Assembly (NCBI GenBank): GCA_037074705.1
Contig: CM073590.1
Coordinates: forward strand, 113,728,100-113,792,099
DNA length: 64,000 bases
Direction of reading: 5' to 3'
DNA from: Zhengitettix transpicula
Taxonomy: Eukaryota > Arthropoda > Insecta > Orthoptera > Tetrigidae
Shown piece by piece: positions 24,115 through 35,324 of this stretch. Under the pieces are notes generated by a model that did no database searches, was not told where the DNA came from, and saw only the letters and a list, made by a program, of their open reading frames with translations. Position 1 is the first letter of the stretch. Each line of letters begins with the position of its first letter. The position numbers and the translations under genes are program-made.

Positions 24115-26777
24115 GAAAGTATTCATTTGCCGCTTTTGCTCATCAAATTCGGATTCATCCAACAGTGTGTGAAAGCAATGGGCAATGTATTTCAATTTTT
24201 GTAAACTAAATATCCTCTTCTTAGTGAGGCTAAAATAAAATAAGGTCTTTTTCAGGGGCCTCAGGATTAGCCAAATATTTCTCGATTCGTCGTTTATGGA
24301 ACACCTTAATCGAAAAGGAAAAAGAGCATGGCTTGGACTCAAAAACATGAGAGAGAACGTTTTGAGTAACAAAAAAAATTATGTCGATCATGTCGAGAAT
24401 TTGTACGTCCGTTGTGGTATAACATGTCTCGTGAAGCATATTTCCAGCACTCGTACCTGGTCTTTCTCTTTGAAAATTTATGATAAGTTTCAGATAAACA
24501 CGGGGGACGGTTCCATCAAGACATCACTCAGTTCGAGAGAAGGTTTACAGGGAGCTGTAATGCGAGTTTGCAGAGTGCTGGTACGAGAAACTTCTACTTC
24601 ATGGTACAACAGAAAATCAAGCACCAGATGAAGAGAATTTATTATATTTTAAAATTTAAAGGTTAAAATAATACGTTTTCCCCCTCCTAATCAAATTCAT
24701 AGCCATAAAATTATCTAAAAGTGATAAAAATATGGGGGAGGGTTTCACAGAAAACGGTGGATGTTGGGGGGGGGGGGTTCATATTCTGATTAAGTATGTC
24801 AATTAATAATAATCATCAGAAGGAATGGTGTCAAGCATCAATTTTGTTTGGCAGAGCAGTTTATTTAAAGAGGAAATTGTTTAATCTATTCAAAATAATA
24901 ATTAAATTGGTAGAAAATTATGTTTTGTTTGTTGATGTATCAATTTTACTTATATATTAGAAAAATGTAACTTGAGATATTTTTCAGTTATTTAATTCAC
25001 ACTTATATATATATACTAATAAAATACTAAAATATAATCCATAATTTATATATAATAAATAATGTATCTTATCTATTATTTTGCAATGTTTCTTTATCGG
25101 TACGTGCTAGTACCTTCTTCCGGCCTTTTCTGCGTTGTTTTTATATTTCAATTAATAAATTGTCTATTTCATACAAACAGACGGACAAGTACAATCTTTA
25201 TGATATGAAACATAATGTTCATTTCGCTGCAACATAGTAGCCTATTGTCATAATATAATCCGTTAATCACGACTGAGATCTATAAGAGCTTCTTCAAAGG
25301 ACTGTTTATATGAAAACTTTAATAATTCTGCTATTAGAGTATAATTAACTTTGATGCAGTATACTATCCTCATTCAAATATTTTCAGCAGAAGTACATTC
25401 TACAAAAACTCGGGTGTTTTGGAGACTATCCTGGGGTTCCCCGGTAATTATTTATCCGAATTTCATTAGACAGAGACACGATATATTTCTTTAAAAGCTA
25501 AATGATTTTTTAATATTTAATAATTAGCCTACTCTACGGACGCTATACGCAACTGAATGACGCAATGTTTATTTGATGTAATAAAATTTTTAATACAATA
25601 ATTAAATCATTTACACGTTTAACTGTCTATAAACATCCTACTATTAAAAAGGTTATTAAACATACGTCAGGGCCAAGTAACTTTCTAGCAAGCAGTGGGA
25701 ACAGACAAATACAAGTTCCAAGGTGATTTCATTCTTAGTGTCAACAACTGCAGGCCCGAGTTATCTTTACTAAACGAAAATATAACTCAGCTATAGCAGT
25801 ATCATCAAGCGGTCAACCTCTCGTACTAGAAGATCATTCCTGACTGTTGTAGATTAGAGAATCATTAAACTGGTGTAAATTAATTAATTTAACAGCGGAA
25901 TTAAGTTATTCCTTCCTCCCCTAAGCAAAGCAGATTTTATCCTAATTTCTATTTAGCAACGCCTAACCATGCTCGTATGACGGTGTAAAAAGTGCTCGAG
26001 TCATAAGGCGCCTCAGAACTCGTCTGCCAAAAAAAATAGCGTATAATATGCAAAAGTTTGACCACTCTTGTTTTAGGGGAATAACACTGACAATTTTTTC
26101 ATACAAATTTACAGATTTTAAAACAACACCATAAGCTTGTGAATAGAAATACATAGGCTAGAAGAAAAGACCTGCGGTGGGAATAGTTTTGAATATAAGC
26201 AATTCGTATTAAACGGGGAATACAGGATTAATTTTAAGGCGTAGTGTCCCTTGATTAGGACAGAATGTGTTGGAAGAGAGAGACCATGGATAATATATTT
26301 AGAGCAAGCAAGACGGAAATTATTTCTCTTCAGTTATATTCGATCCGATAGCGATTTCTTCTTTTATTTATGTTTATTATCAGTCCGCCTCGTGAATATT
26401 TTCATTTTATAATCTTAAGATTTGAAGTGGTATGGCTGGCCGCTCACAGAGCTGAGAACAATTTTCCAGTTTAGCATTATTCAGTGAACGTAAGTGAACA
26501 GGGACTCGGGTACTCTGAGAGTTCATGACTTAGAGACTCAGTAGTGACGTGCGGAACAACTTCAAAGTCTGAGAGGTGGCTCGAAGACAATTAAGGAGTA
26601 ATAAATACTGTGCTTGAGTGAGAATTCATGACTCAATAAAGTGTTATGACTCTTACTTATTTGTTTGTGTGTGTGTGTAAAGAATCTTTTATTGAGTGTT
26701 AAATGTTGTTTGCAAACAAAGATGAAACTTGCGCAGGGAGCACATATTAATAATAATTAATTTATAAGTGAATGAAC
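24115..26777. other. unassigned sequence with short homopolymer
   Basis: A 111-codon frame at 24296-24631 has no recognised domain. A run of 13 G lies near 24763-24777. CAGCACTCGTACC and AGTGCTGGTACGAG at about 24447 and 24576 form a weak inverted pair. No gene is supported. Confidence 0.35.
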
Positions 26778-27018
26778 ACAGACAAATTTGTCAGATGTAA
26801 TTTCTTAAGAAGAAACATAAACTCACAAAGTTTCGTTCACAATCTAAGACTTCTCCAGGTGTACAATAGTGTAATTAATTTCTATAAATTACCACATTAT
26901 TTCATAAATATTAACCAAAATCGATGTTATATAAATTTTGCGTTCTTCACCTGATAGAGTCCTAGATTGAGGAAGTAACTTGTTAATAAATTACATCTGA
27001 CAAATCTGGCTGTTCTCA
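26778..27018. repeat. foldback repeat
   Basis: The left arm (26778-26863) and the reversed right arm (about 26948-27018) share CACCTG..GA..AGTC.TAGATTG, a degraded GAACGAAAC, and AAATTACATCTGACAAAT. The right arm lacks about 20 bp present in the left. The layout (CCTGAAGAAGTCC-like box, short loop, GAAAC) matches the foldback at 12978-13105. Confidence 0.75.
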
Positions 27019-27038
27019 TACATTTCTAATTGTCTTAA

Positions 27039-27041
<3 letters not shown>

Positions 27042-27087
<46 letters not shown>
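27042..27087. repeat. (TA)n microsatellite, left of LTR 2
   Basis: A pure TA run of about 46 bp ending at the LTR boundary. Confidence 0.97.
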
Positions 27088-27090
<3 letters not shown>

Positions 27091-28032
27091 AATGCCAATT
27101 AATTGTTTGGACATAAAATTTAATTGTAGCGGCAGGAGCTTTCAAAGCGCCTAACCATGCTATGTTACTTTGTCGGAAAGTCAAAAATGGCGTATGCGCG
27201 CTAAAACTCGAGACTACGATAGTTCAGTTGGTGACCAGACATTTCGGAGGACGGAACAAATGACACTAGAGCAGAGACTAGCCGTCGTTTAATGTATCAT
27301 TAAGAAAGTTGTGAATTTAAGACAGTAAAAACATTCACGGAAGTATTATCCCGTATATATCGCTAAGTTAGCAGTTTTAACGTCTATCAGCAGCCAGGAA
27401 AGGAGTGCAGTTTTTACGTCTGTAGCCAGCCAGAAACAGTAAAGTTGCTGTTTAAGTCCCAAGCGGTAAAAAGACTAGCAAATCTATGAATCACAGGATT
27501 CATATAAGACAAGCAGTTATCAGATAGCTGACAAAAAGGAGGATCATCCGAGTTCCTGGGAGCCTATCAAGGTGGACTTCAAGAGTGTAAAATCTGTGAG
27601 CCTATATTAGAATCAGTGTAAAATTTTTGCAATAGTGTACTCCCGAAAACAAAAGGAATGCTGGAATCAGCTGGACAGATTTGAGTAACAAAATACAAAA
27701 ATAATGATTTATGTAAACGTAATTAAAGGATAGAAGTCAGATTTTGTTCTATTTTAATTGTCAATCAGAGTTAATTTCTTTTCTTTTAATTTCTTCCTAT
27801 TGTCATATTATAAAAATTATATAACATAATTCATAAATTTTATAAACTGTGTGTTAATTAGTTTTTTTTAAACAAATCGTTGTCTCCATTATCAAACCCA
27901 GTAGAGACCCTGAGAAATTAATATTTTAAATTGTAATTGTTTTTGAGTTATTGCCACAAAATAAATAAATATTTTGTTTGTTAATTGATAATCTTTTCAT
28001 TTAATAAAAAAGCCTTCCATTTAATCATTACA
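27088..28032 (+). mobile_element. solo LTR, family A, copy 2
   Basis: 945 bp from TGTAATGCCAATTAATTG to AATCATTACA, in the presumed sense orientation. AATAAATAAA near 27960 could serve as the polyadenylation signal. The shared block GTCTATCAGCAGCCAGGAAA is the reverse complement of copy 1. It is followed directly by two further LTR-end/primer-site modules and then a long TA run, rather than by an internal coding region. Confidence 0.8.
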
Positions 28033-28210
28033 TTTTGCCGCTCATTCTTTAAAAATCTTAAAATTAAAATTAAATTAATTATGGCTTTCTTTTGATTATT
28101 ACATAATGTCACCACAACGTGGGGAAAATTTCATTTAATTAACGTCATCTAGTTAATTATTACAAATTGACTTCCACAACGTGGGGCAAATTAAAGGCTA
28201 TTATTTGATT

Positions 28211-28216
<6 letters not shown>
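28033..28216 (+). repeat. tandem LTR-end plus primer-binding-site modules
   Basis: After the LTR end at 28032 the pattern TGATTATTACA, then CCACAACGTGGGG, recurs: at about 28097-28127 and again at 28160-28192, before a last TTGATTATTA at the TA run. CAACGTGGGGC is the core of the tRNA-Lys-type primer-binding site known from retroelements. Each module is about 65-90 bp. No protein-coding sequence is included. Confidence 0.65.

Positions 28217-28267
<51 letters not shown>
28217..28267. repeat. (TA)n microsatellite, right of LTR 2
   Basis: A TA run of about 50 bp. Confidence 0.97.
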
Positions 28268-28271
<4 letters not shown>

Positions 28272-30660
28272 ATTACGTTTTGAGCAATGATAGATTGAAT
28301 TATTGATTTGGTGATTTTTTATTATCCATCCAAATGAATATTTATTAAGAACTTAATCTCTCCATCATAATAAAATTTCTCCTCAAATAAAATAAAATTA
28401 TTACGATTCTAGCGTAGGACGTAATAAATTTTAATTTCCTCAATCACGTGTTCAAATAAATAATACACCAGTATAGCCCGATGGGGATTATATGCCGATA
28501 CTCACGCCATCCCATTATGAGTCCCACGTCTTAACGCGTCGCCACCTCGATTGGATTAATATTAAACTACTGATACGAAATACATCACTTTAATTAGTTC
28601 CTCAATTTGTACTTTTACATTCGATCACATGGTCATAGAGAATCGAGAATTTACGATAAGGAAAGCAGTTGTCTTCATATTTACAACAGGGAATTATACT
28701 CAGAGAAAGTTAAAAGAGCAATGACACATTGATGGCATTAATGGAATCTTCTTTACTGAAAGTGAAGCAAGTCAAGGAGTACAAAAGTTTACCTGCAGCT
28801 GTTGCGTAGTTCCCGTTCCAGCACTGTTTAGACGATGTGTGTTTACTGTGCGCACCGATCTGTCTTCTTTCACCTTACTGGCACTCTAAGACAATAAGTT
28901 TTGTGATTGAAGAACTGGTCATTATAAGAGAAAGATAATAAATAATCTGACTCGAGTGAAATCTTACACGCATTAATTATCACAATTTATTCGGTTCAAC
29001 CAGTTGAATTATCTGTCTATTTTTAAACAAATTTGCGAAGATACGAATTTTAGAGCAGGGATTTTGTAAAAGTAACCTCCATAAAATCTACAAATTTGTT
29101 CATCTGGCTGCTTCTTCACATTTCACGCAACGTGGAGTAGAAAACGTTACCTTGTACAAGAACGTTAAATGCATTGGAAAGTAAGTTTCCCCCAAATCGA
29201 AAGTCCATAAAATATATTTAAGTATTAGGGAGTAAGACAATCTGTAAAGGCTTCCACAAAATTATTTGTCAATTATCTTAATAATTAGGATGTTTCTTGG
29301 GATGGTAAGTACAGATATATATTTGTAGCCCAACTGTTGCAATTGTTGTTTAAAGTACGTTCGAAAGACGTTATTTAGTTGTTACTTCCTGCGATGGCCG
29401 TGACTTTGAATCCATAAATCATAACGATTAATAAGAATGTCGGGACAAGGAACGTTGCCGAACAATCGCAGCGTTTTCTGTTATGTATATAAAGTCCATT
29501 TTTCACCACGTGTAGTGGCACAGGACCTCCTTCCCTGCGGAAGTGCCATATAATTTTAATTAGACTATAGAAACTATTACTAACTCAAGGGATGTTAATT
29601 TAACTGTAAAGGTAAAGAAAAACTGAATGTATGATCAAAAAATTACCGCACATTGGCACTGTTTGAAATAAAGGTATTTAATTTAATACTTTGATTAGCT
29701 TCTAGATCAAGCAGTTCAGATTCTAGAGGTGGTTATAAAATGAATTTATGTAATAATGAATTAAGGGAAAAAAAACTGAAAACGTTTGGAATAATTTAAT
29801 TTTGAATTTGCTGGTCCTTTTACAGCCAAATTTGGTACTCAAGTAAAAATAAGTATAAACTTTAATAACATATTTAATTGCTATACAGTTTAATATTTAC
29901 GGTGTAATTACGCATAGCAAACGAACCTAATGTGTCAAATAATACATCGAATTCTACTGCTTTGAAAGTAAAAAAGGATGGAAATAATTTAGATTATGGT
30001 ACATTATTATTTAAAAATTTAAGTACAATGTATATAAATGTATATAAATTACATTAATTTTTAATTTCAGTCAGTTCCATTGATGTATGTTGGTGTTTAT
30101 TTAAATTTCAACAAAATAACTGCTTTCGCCTAATTAAAATTGTATCACATTTGGGATTTATCTTTCATGAGGGTCGCTGCTTGCGGTTTACATTTTCGTT
30201 ATTTATGTGGAATTTGTTTGCTTAGGAAGCCCTGAATTTTACTTATTTGAATCAAAATGTTGGTTTAATTTTATTGAACTAATGTTTTGATTACTAAAAT
30301 TATTTTATATTAATATTTAAATTAATTAAATTAATTCTGTTTATAGTCAACGAAGAATTTTTCATGGATTCAAAAGTTTATATTAATTTATGTCTCTTTT
30401 CTCATTTATGGTCACAAAGTTTGGACGAAAAGTTGTATTTATTTTCGTATTCTTAATTTAATTACAGTTATTGAATTTAAAACTATAATCGATATGCGGT
30501 ATTTATGTCTAAATCTGATAATTTATTTATATTGATTAAACCCTGAAAAATTTAACATTTAGTCTATTTATTGTACAAAAATAATTACACTGGAGAGGAA
30601 TAGACTTTTATTTTTACCCTATTGGAAATATACTCCAACATAAGACAATAATAAAATGTA
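28268..30660. other. unassigned AT-rich sequence
   Basis: No gene, RNA or mobile element is recognised on either strand. Confidence 0.45.
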
Positions 30661-30665
30661 TATAT

Positions 30666-30749
30666 TGTAATGATCAACAATTGAAGTTTTAATTAATTTA
30701 AAGAATTCACTTTTTGAAGAATTCGAGCCCCACGTTGTGGAAGCCAAAA
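30666..30749 (-). repeat. extra LTR-end plus tRNA-Lys-like primer site module
   Basis: The module starts TGTAATGATCAACAATTGAA, the sequence that also starts the LTR proper at 30750. Between them lies TTCGAGCCCCACGTTGTGGA then AGCCA. Apart from a short changed stretch this matches the 3' end of tRNA-Lys (TTCGAGCCCCACGTTGGGCG then CCA), so on the minus strand it is a primer-binding site directly after an LTR end. Confidence 0.7.
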
Positions 30750-31812
30750 TGTAATAATCAACAATTGAGGCGTTAATTAAATGAAATAATAATCAAAATT
30801 AACAAACATAATATTTATTTATTTTGTGACAACAAAAGATGATTACAAACACAAAATTTGAGATCTCATTCTCTCAGGGCCTTGACTGGGTTTGATTATA
30901 GACACAACAAATTGATTTTAAAATCTTATTAGCAAACAGTTCACATTTACCTAAACAATATGTTGATAGAAAGAAATTAAAAGTAAATAAATTAACTCTG
31001 ATTGACAATTTTAAAGAGAACGAAATCTGACCTTATCCTATAATTAGCGTTTGCAATTAATTATTAGTTTTGGTTTTGTTACTTACATCTGTCCAGGTGG
31101 TACCATCATTCTTTTTGGTTTCGGAAGTAGACTATTGCAAAATTATACACTGATTCTAAACATCAACTCACAGATTTTACACTATTGAATTCAAAATTGA
31201 TAGGCTCACAGGAACTCGGATGATCCTCCTGAATGTCAGCTATATGATTTCTGCTCGTCTTACCGGAACCCTATGATTCGTAGCGTTTATTAGTCTTTTA
31301 CTGAATTGGACGTAAGCTGCAACGTATCTCAATGACGATTTATTTTAACTGTTTATTCTTTCGGAGCGAACTAACTTTTCTTTAACTCCTGGCTGTAGAC
31401 TTAAACTGCTCTTATTTTCAATTATTTACGCTGCAATACTTGCGGCGTGAATGTTTTCTTCGTATTAATTTACAACTTTAACTAGTTATACATTTACGAT
31501 GTCTAGTCTCTGCTCAAATTATATTTCTTGTTCTGCTCCTCATAATGTCTTTCCGCCAACAGCTCCTAATAATCTTTCTCCGCTAACTAACAGTTATATT
31601 ACTTGTTCTGCTCCTCACGATGTTTTTTCCGCCAACGGACTCCTAGTTCTTCCGAGTTTTAGTGCACATACGCCATTTTTGACTTTTTGACAAAGCAAAG
31701 TGAGCTCGCTTCTCTCATTGTTGCTTTATTCGATCAGACCACTGTAATGGATTTCTCAAACAATTCAAATTTTACGTCGAAACAATTAATGGCCTAATTA
31801 ATTGGCATTACA
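30750..31812 (-). mobile_element. solo LTR, family A, copy 3
   Basis: 1063 bp from TGTAATAATCAACAATTG to GGCATTACA, flanked on the right by ATATATATAT and, beyond the extra module, by TATAT on the left. It is longer than copies 1 and 2, partly through an internal duplication of about 78 bp (31520s and 31598s, both with CTTGTTCTGCTCCTCA). The 63-codon frame at 31499-31690 covers this duplication and is not a gene. Confidence 0.8.
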
Positions 31813-31819
31813 ATATATA

Positions 31820-33180
31820 TATATAAATATATGAAAAACTTTTCAAGGACAAAGCTGGGTTTTGGGATGGCGTATTCAACGGTAAAACAATTTGCAATCC
31901 CAGTTTTCAGTAGAAGTAGAACAGAAGATTTATGATGATAAATATAGTTTCAGTATTTTATATTCATATCGTTTCACTTTACATTTTAATTCTGCTAGCT
32001 TACTCTATTTAGGCAATTTTTAAATAACGATACCTCTGAATTCAATTATTCGATTTACAAACTAAATTAGTTCCGATATCAAATATTTTCTAGTATAGAC
32101 AAAGAAAAATACAAGACGAATCTCAGACAAAAGAAATAGGTTATTTTTAAATCCATTTTAATTATTTTTTTCAATTGAGACACTTGAAAACTGAAACCAA
32201 TAATTGACCGAAGATTTTTAAAGTTACTAATATAATTTTGTTATTGGTGTGTGCTTATGGCGATCAATGGAAACTACTCTTTCCATTTGCAGTTTTGAAA
32301 GTTCACTAGTACTAACGGTCCTCATGGAACTATGTTGCTACTGATACTTGGTTTAATATTGCAAGGCCAACTACTAGGTAGCAAAAGGCTTCTGAATAGT
32401 GGGAACCCTTGGGTCACATATTACTATCCTTCCGCAAGTCTCATGTGTAAATCCTCTTTCATATTCACGTTCGCTGACGTTCAGTGCATAATGATAAACA
32501 TAATTTCGGACGCTATATCACACTTTATACACTCACAAATATTTCATGTGGTATAATAATAGTGGGAGATATTGTGTTGGTATTCATCATTATTAATAAT
32601 AGTCAAATTATTTACTTCTGCATCCATTAAAAATTTTCGCCACTCGATTTTTTTTTGCCGGATTCACTGCTCACTTTGATTATTGTATTTCGAAATAATA
32701 GACAGCTATAACCGGGCAAAATAATCCAAAAGTATTTACCCGAAACAAATAACCAGATTTCGGTTATGATCGGTAAGCTTTACCCCATTTTTATGTAATT
32801 TTACAAGACACGAGATCGATCTACACTTAAATCGCTTAACTTGATCTGACTAGCATTGCGGTAGAATGCTTTTTACACATATGTATAAATTTTTATAATA
32901 GTCTTCCTATGGATGTAATCAAAATAGTTGTAGAAAATTCTGTTGAACGTAGCGAATACTTCAGTATAACAGTTTATACTTTGTTCCCCTAAATAGCTCA
33001 AAGCATTTCCTTACAGAAGGGGTGTGCAACATCTATACTTATCTATTTATTTCTGTTTCATTTTGTGATTTCATCTATGATCCGCTTCCGCAGTTTACGA
33101 CAGATGAGATAGATCTTGATTAAGAGTTCTGTTGTTTGTATTTAAGTTTGCTGTAAGGATATCCATGTTTGAGTGTTCCA
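31820..33180. other. unassigned sequence
   Basis: A 74-codon frame at 32332-32556 has no recognised domain. Nothing else is supported. Confidence 0.4.
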
Positions 33181-33182
33181 TG

Positions 33183-33450
33183 GCAGAGATAGCTATTGAC
33201 AGCGTGAGGATGAAGATATTTGATATAGTTGTTAATTGTATCTTTGGCGTTTATGTAACGAAGTTATTGTTCATGTGGTTGAATGCATTGTAAATAAAAA
33301 TATCATTTAAAGTGTGAACATAATTATATTTGGCGCCCCACTCTGAGGCACACAACTACATGAACAATACTTCGTAAACATAAAAGCCAAAGATACAACT
33401 AATCACTATTTATGATATTTTCCTCACGCTGTTAATATCTATCTCTGCGC
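33183..33450. repeat. long inverted repeat around a primer-site-like core
   Basis: The left arm (33183-33283) and the reversed right arm (33352-33450) share GCAGAGATAG, ACAGCGTGAGG, GTTGTATCTTTGGC and TTGTTCATGT with small indels. The spacer of about 68 bp contains AATAAA and TTGGCGCCCCACTC at about 33327-33340. TTGGCGCC is how many LTR primer-binding sites begin. One reading is a 3' LTR end with primer site joined head-to-head with another LTR fragment. Confidence 0.6.
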
Positions 33451-33707
33451 AAATAACACACAAATACACTAATTTTAATTAACAACCTATTTAATTGGGC
33501 ATTCTTTCCGCATGAATCATACATTGTTTTGTATTAATAATACATTTATGAATCGAATAAATATAAATAATTAAATGTGTTATTTATCTGCTGTAATACA
33601 ACACTATAATATCATTTTATTGTTAACGGGTGATAATTGAAAGAACACGTTTATCACTACATTAACACTTGTAGTCCAGTAATAGCATTAAATTATTAAA
33701 ACACTTG

Positions 33708-33992
33708 AATAATGCTGCGTCCACACAGGAAACCCCCCTCCCGCTTTTCGGAAGGGCGTGGGACAAGTACCCAATGCCCGACTTACCTGATGCAGGTTTT
33801 CTAGGTTTGTCCTGCATTAATTTCAGGCGAATGCCGGGTAGGATCCTTAAACTATAGCCCGGGGGCCCTAGTGAACCCTTGGCTACCTTCACATACCCTT
33901 CCTTATCCTCACTTTCAAATCCCTTCCTATGCTATTAAAGGGGAGTTGCCACCATGTGGAGTAGCCTCATGTAACCTGTTACCCTAAAAAAA
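33708..33992 (+). mobile_element. A-tailed retroposon family, copy 2 (5'-truncated)
   Basis: Sense orientation: CCCTCCCGCTTTTCGGAAGG, CGGGTAGGATCCTTAAACTA, CCTTGGCTACCTTC, CTATTAAAGGGGAGTTGCCA and CTGTTACCCTAAAAAAAGG at the 3' end. About half of the 571-bp full length is missing at the 5' side. Confidence 0.85.
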
Positions 33993-33998
33993 GGAGTA

Positions 33999-34000
33999 CA

Positions 34001-34034
<34 letters not shown>
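33999..34034. repeat. (TA)n microsatellite, left of LTR family B
   Basis: A TA run of about 35 bp ending at the TGTGG of the LTR. Confidence 0.95.
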
Positions 34035-34038
<4 letters not shown>

Positions 34039-34415
34039 GAGCTGGCCTCCACTGAGCTTCACGTTTATCTTTCGGCGACTTCTCTGCGAACATCAGCTGA
34101 CTGCTCTACCGACGAACTTCTCTGCTAGTCGACGCGGAATCCAAAACAAAAACACTGCGTAATTCTCGGAAGCGTTATGAACTCTCTTTGTTGTGCAAAA
34201 ATAAGATTCTTTTCTTATGGAGTAAAAAAACAATTAGAGTACAGTTCGTTACGAGCAATTGACCAGTGGACATGATTTAGAAAAGAGAAATAAAATATTG
34301 AAAAAATACCAAGTCTCGTAATTAATCGCAACCCGTGCTATCACACAAATAAATATAATATTTTAAATTTTCTTCCCGTGTGTGGTGTCGCAACTGATAA
34401 TACCACGGAGTCCGC

Positions 34416-34419
<4 letters not shown>
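34035..34419 (+). mobile_element. solo LTR, family B
   Basis: 385 bp starting TGTGGAGCTGGCCTCCACTG and ending GGAGTCCGCCACA, so the ends are TGTGG...CCACA, inverted as in LTRs. It interrupts a TA microsatellite (TATATA before, TATATA after), giving a 4-bp duplication compatible with TATA/ATAT-preferring gypsy-group integrases. AATAAA sits in the 3' half. It is unrelated in sequence to family A. No internal region remains. Orientation is inferred from the AATAAA and is tentative. Confidence 0.75.

Positions 34420-34467
<48 letters not shown>
34420..34467. repeat. (TA)n microsatellite, right of LTR family B
   Basis: A TA run of about 47 bp that resumes directly after the LTR. Confidence 0.97.
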
Positions 34468-34468
<1 letters not shown>

Positions 34469-34594
34469 CGGTTTTTTGCTAACTATCTTCATTAAAACTC
34501 ATGAATTACCTATCGAATTTAAACAAGTAATGAGTTATATGAATCGTTATCATTATGAAAATATTACACACAACTTGAATTTATTCATGTATTT

Positions 34595-35165
34595 TTTTTA
34601 ATTTTTTTTTTAGGGCAACAGGCTACATGAGGGTGATCCACATTGGGCAACTCCTCTTTAATAGCTTAGGAAGGGATTTGAAAGGGGGGATGCGGAAGGG
34701 TACAGGAAGGTAGCCAAGGGTTACTAGGGGCCCCGGGCTATATTTTAAGGATCCTACCCGGTATTCGCCTAAAGAAATGCAGGGAAAACCTTAGAAAAAC
34801 CTGCATCGGGTAGGTCAGACATTGGGTACTTGCCCCACGCCCTTCCGATACATGGAGAGAAGTTTGCTGTGGAGACGCAGCATTCCCTACTCCGTGCCTC
34901 GACCAGTTTATGAGGCAGCTTACGGACGATTCCAATGGGAATAGCGGACAACTCTTACCGTATGCCCAAGGTCTGTGACCCCGGAACATACACCTCTCAG
35001 AACAGGCCGAGGTGCCTTGACTTGTGGGAACCTTAGTTCAAAAAAGGAGAGGAAAAGGCATACGCAAAGGTAGCCCTCTCGTATCTCTCCTAAAAGGTTT
35101 TGCCTGCGTGAGAACATCCCTCGCAGGTTACCTGCGAGAAAATCCTCTCGCAGGCTGTTGGTTAT
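34595..35165 (-). mobile_element. A-tailed retroposon family, copy 3 (near full length)
   Basis: The plus strand reads from a T run and AGGGCAACAGGCTACATGAG, through GGATCCTACCCGG and CCCACGCCCTTCCGATAC, to the GC-rich hairpin block GCCTGCGTGAG...CTCGCAGG at 35101-35158. The hairpin block is the 5' end in the sense direction. CTTGAATT occurs near both ends (34575 and 35170), a possible short target duplication. The 83- and 65-codon frames in it are not conserved as protein. Confidence 0.85.
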
Positions 35166-35187
35166 TCTTGAATTAATTTTTACAGTA

Positions 35188-35322
35188 TAGGCCGTGGGCC
35201 CTAGTTAACCCTTGGCTACCTTCCTCTACCCTTCCGCATCCCCCCTTTCAAATCCCTTCCTATGCTATTAAAGGGGAGTTGCCCAAAGTGGATTACCCTC
35301 TTGTAGCCTTTTGCCCTAAAAA
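35188..35322 (+). mobile_element. A-tailed retroposon family, copy 4 (severely 5'-truncated)
   Basis: The sense strand reads GGCCGTGGGCCCTAGTTAAC to AGCCTTTTGCCCTAAAAAAA. It holds only the 3' 135 bp of the family and lies 22 bp from the 5' end of copy 3 in opposite orientation. Confidence 0.85.
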
Positions 35323-35324
35323 AA

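Noticed and set aside
24076..24439. Overlapping minus-strand frames possibly coding
   Set aside because: No domain, no splice sites and no agreement between frames; treated as chance.
25815..25835. Match to the sarcin-ricin loop of large-subunit rRNA (AGTACGAGAGGTT on the minus strand)
   Set aside because: Only about 13 bases agree and neighbouring rRNA sequence is absent.
28217..28267. TA runs as TIR or target of a DNA transposon for family A
   Set aside because: TGTAAT/ATTACA ends could be seen as short inverted repeats, but TG...CA ends plus an adjacent primer-binding-like site favour LTRs; the DNA transposon view is kept only as a weaker alternative.
33662..33892. 76-codon frame in the A-tailed retroposon (and similar frames at 34738-34989, 39908-40090)
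   Set aside because: Reading frames shift between copies and are interrupted; DNA similarity, not protein, is conserved.
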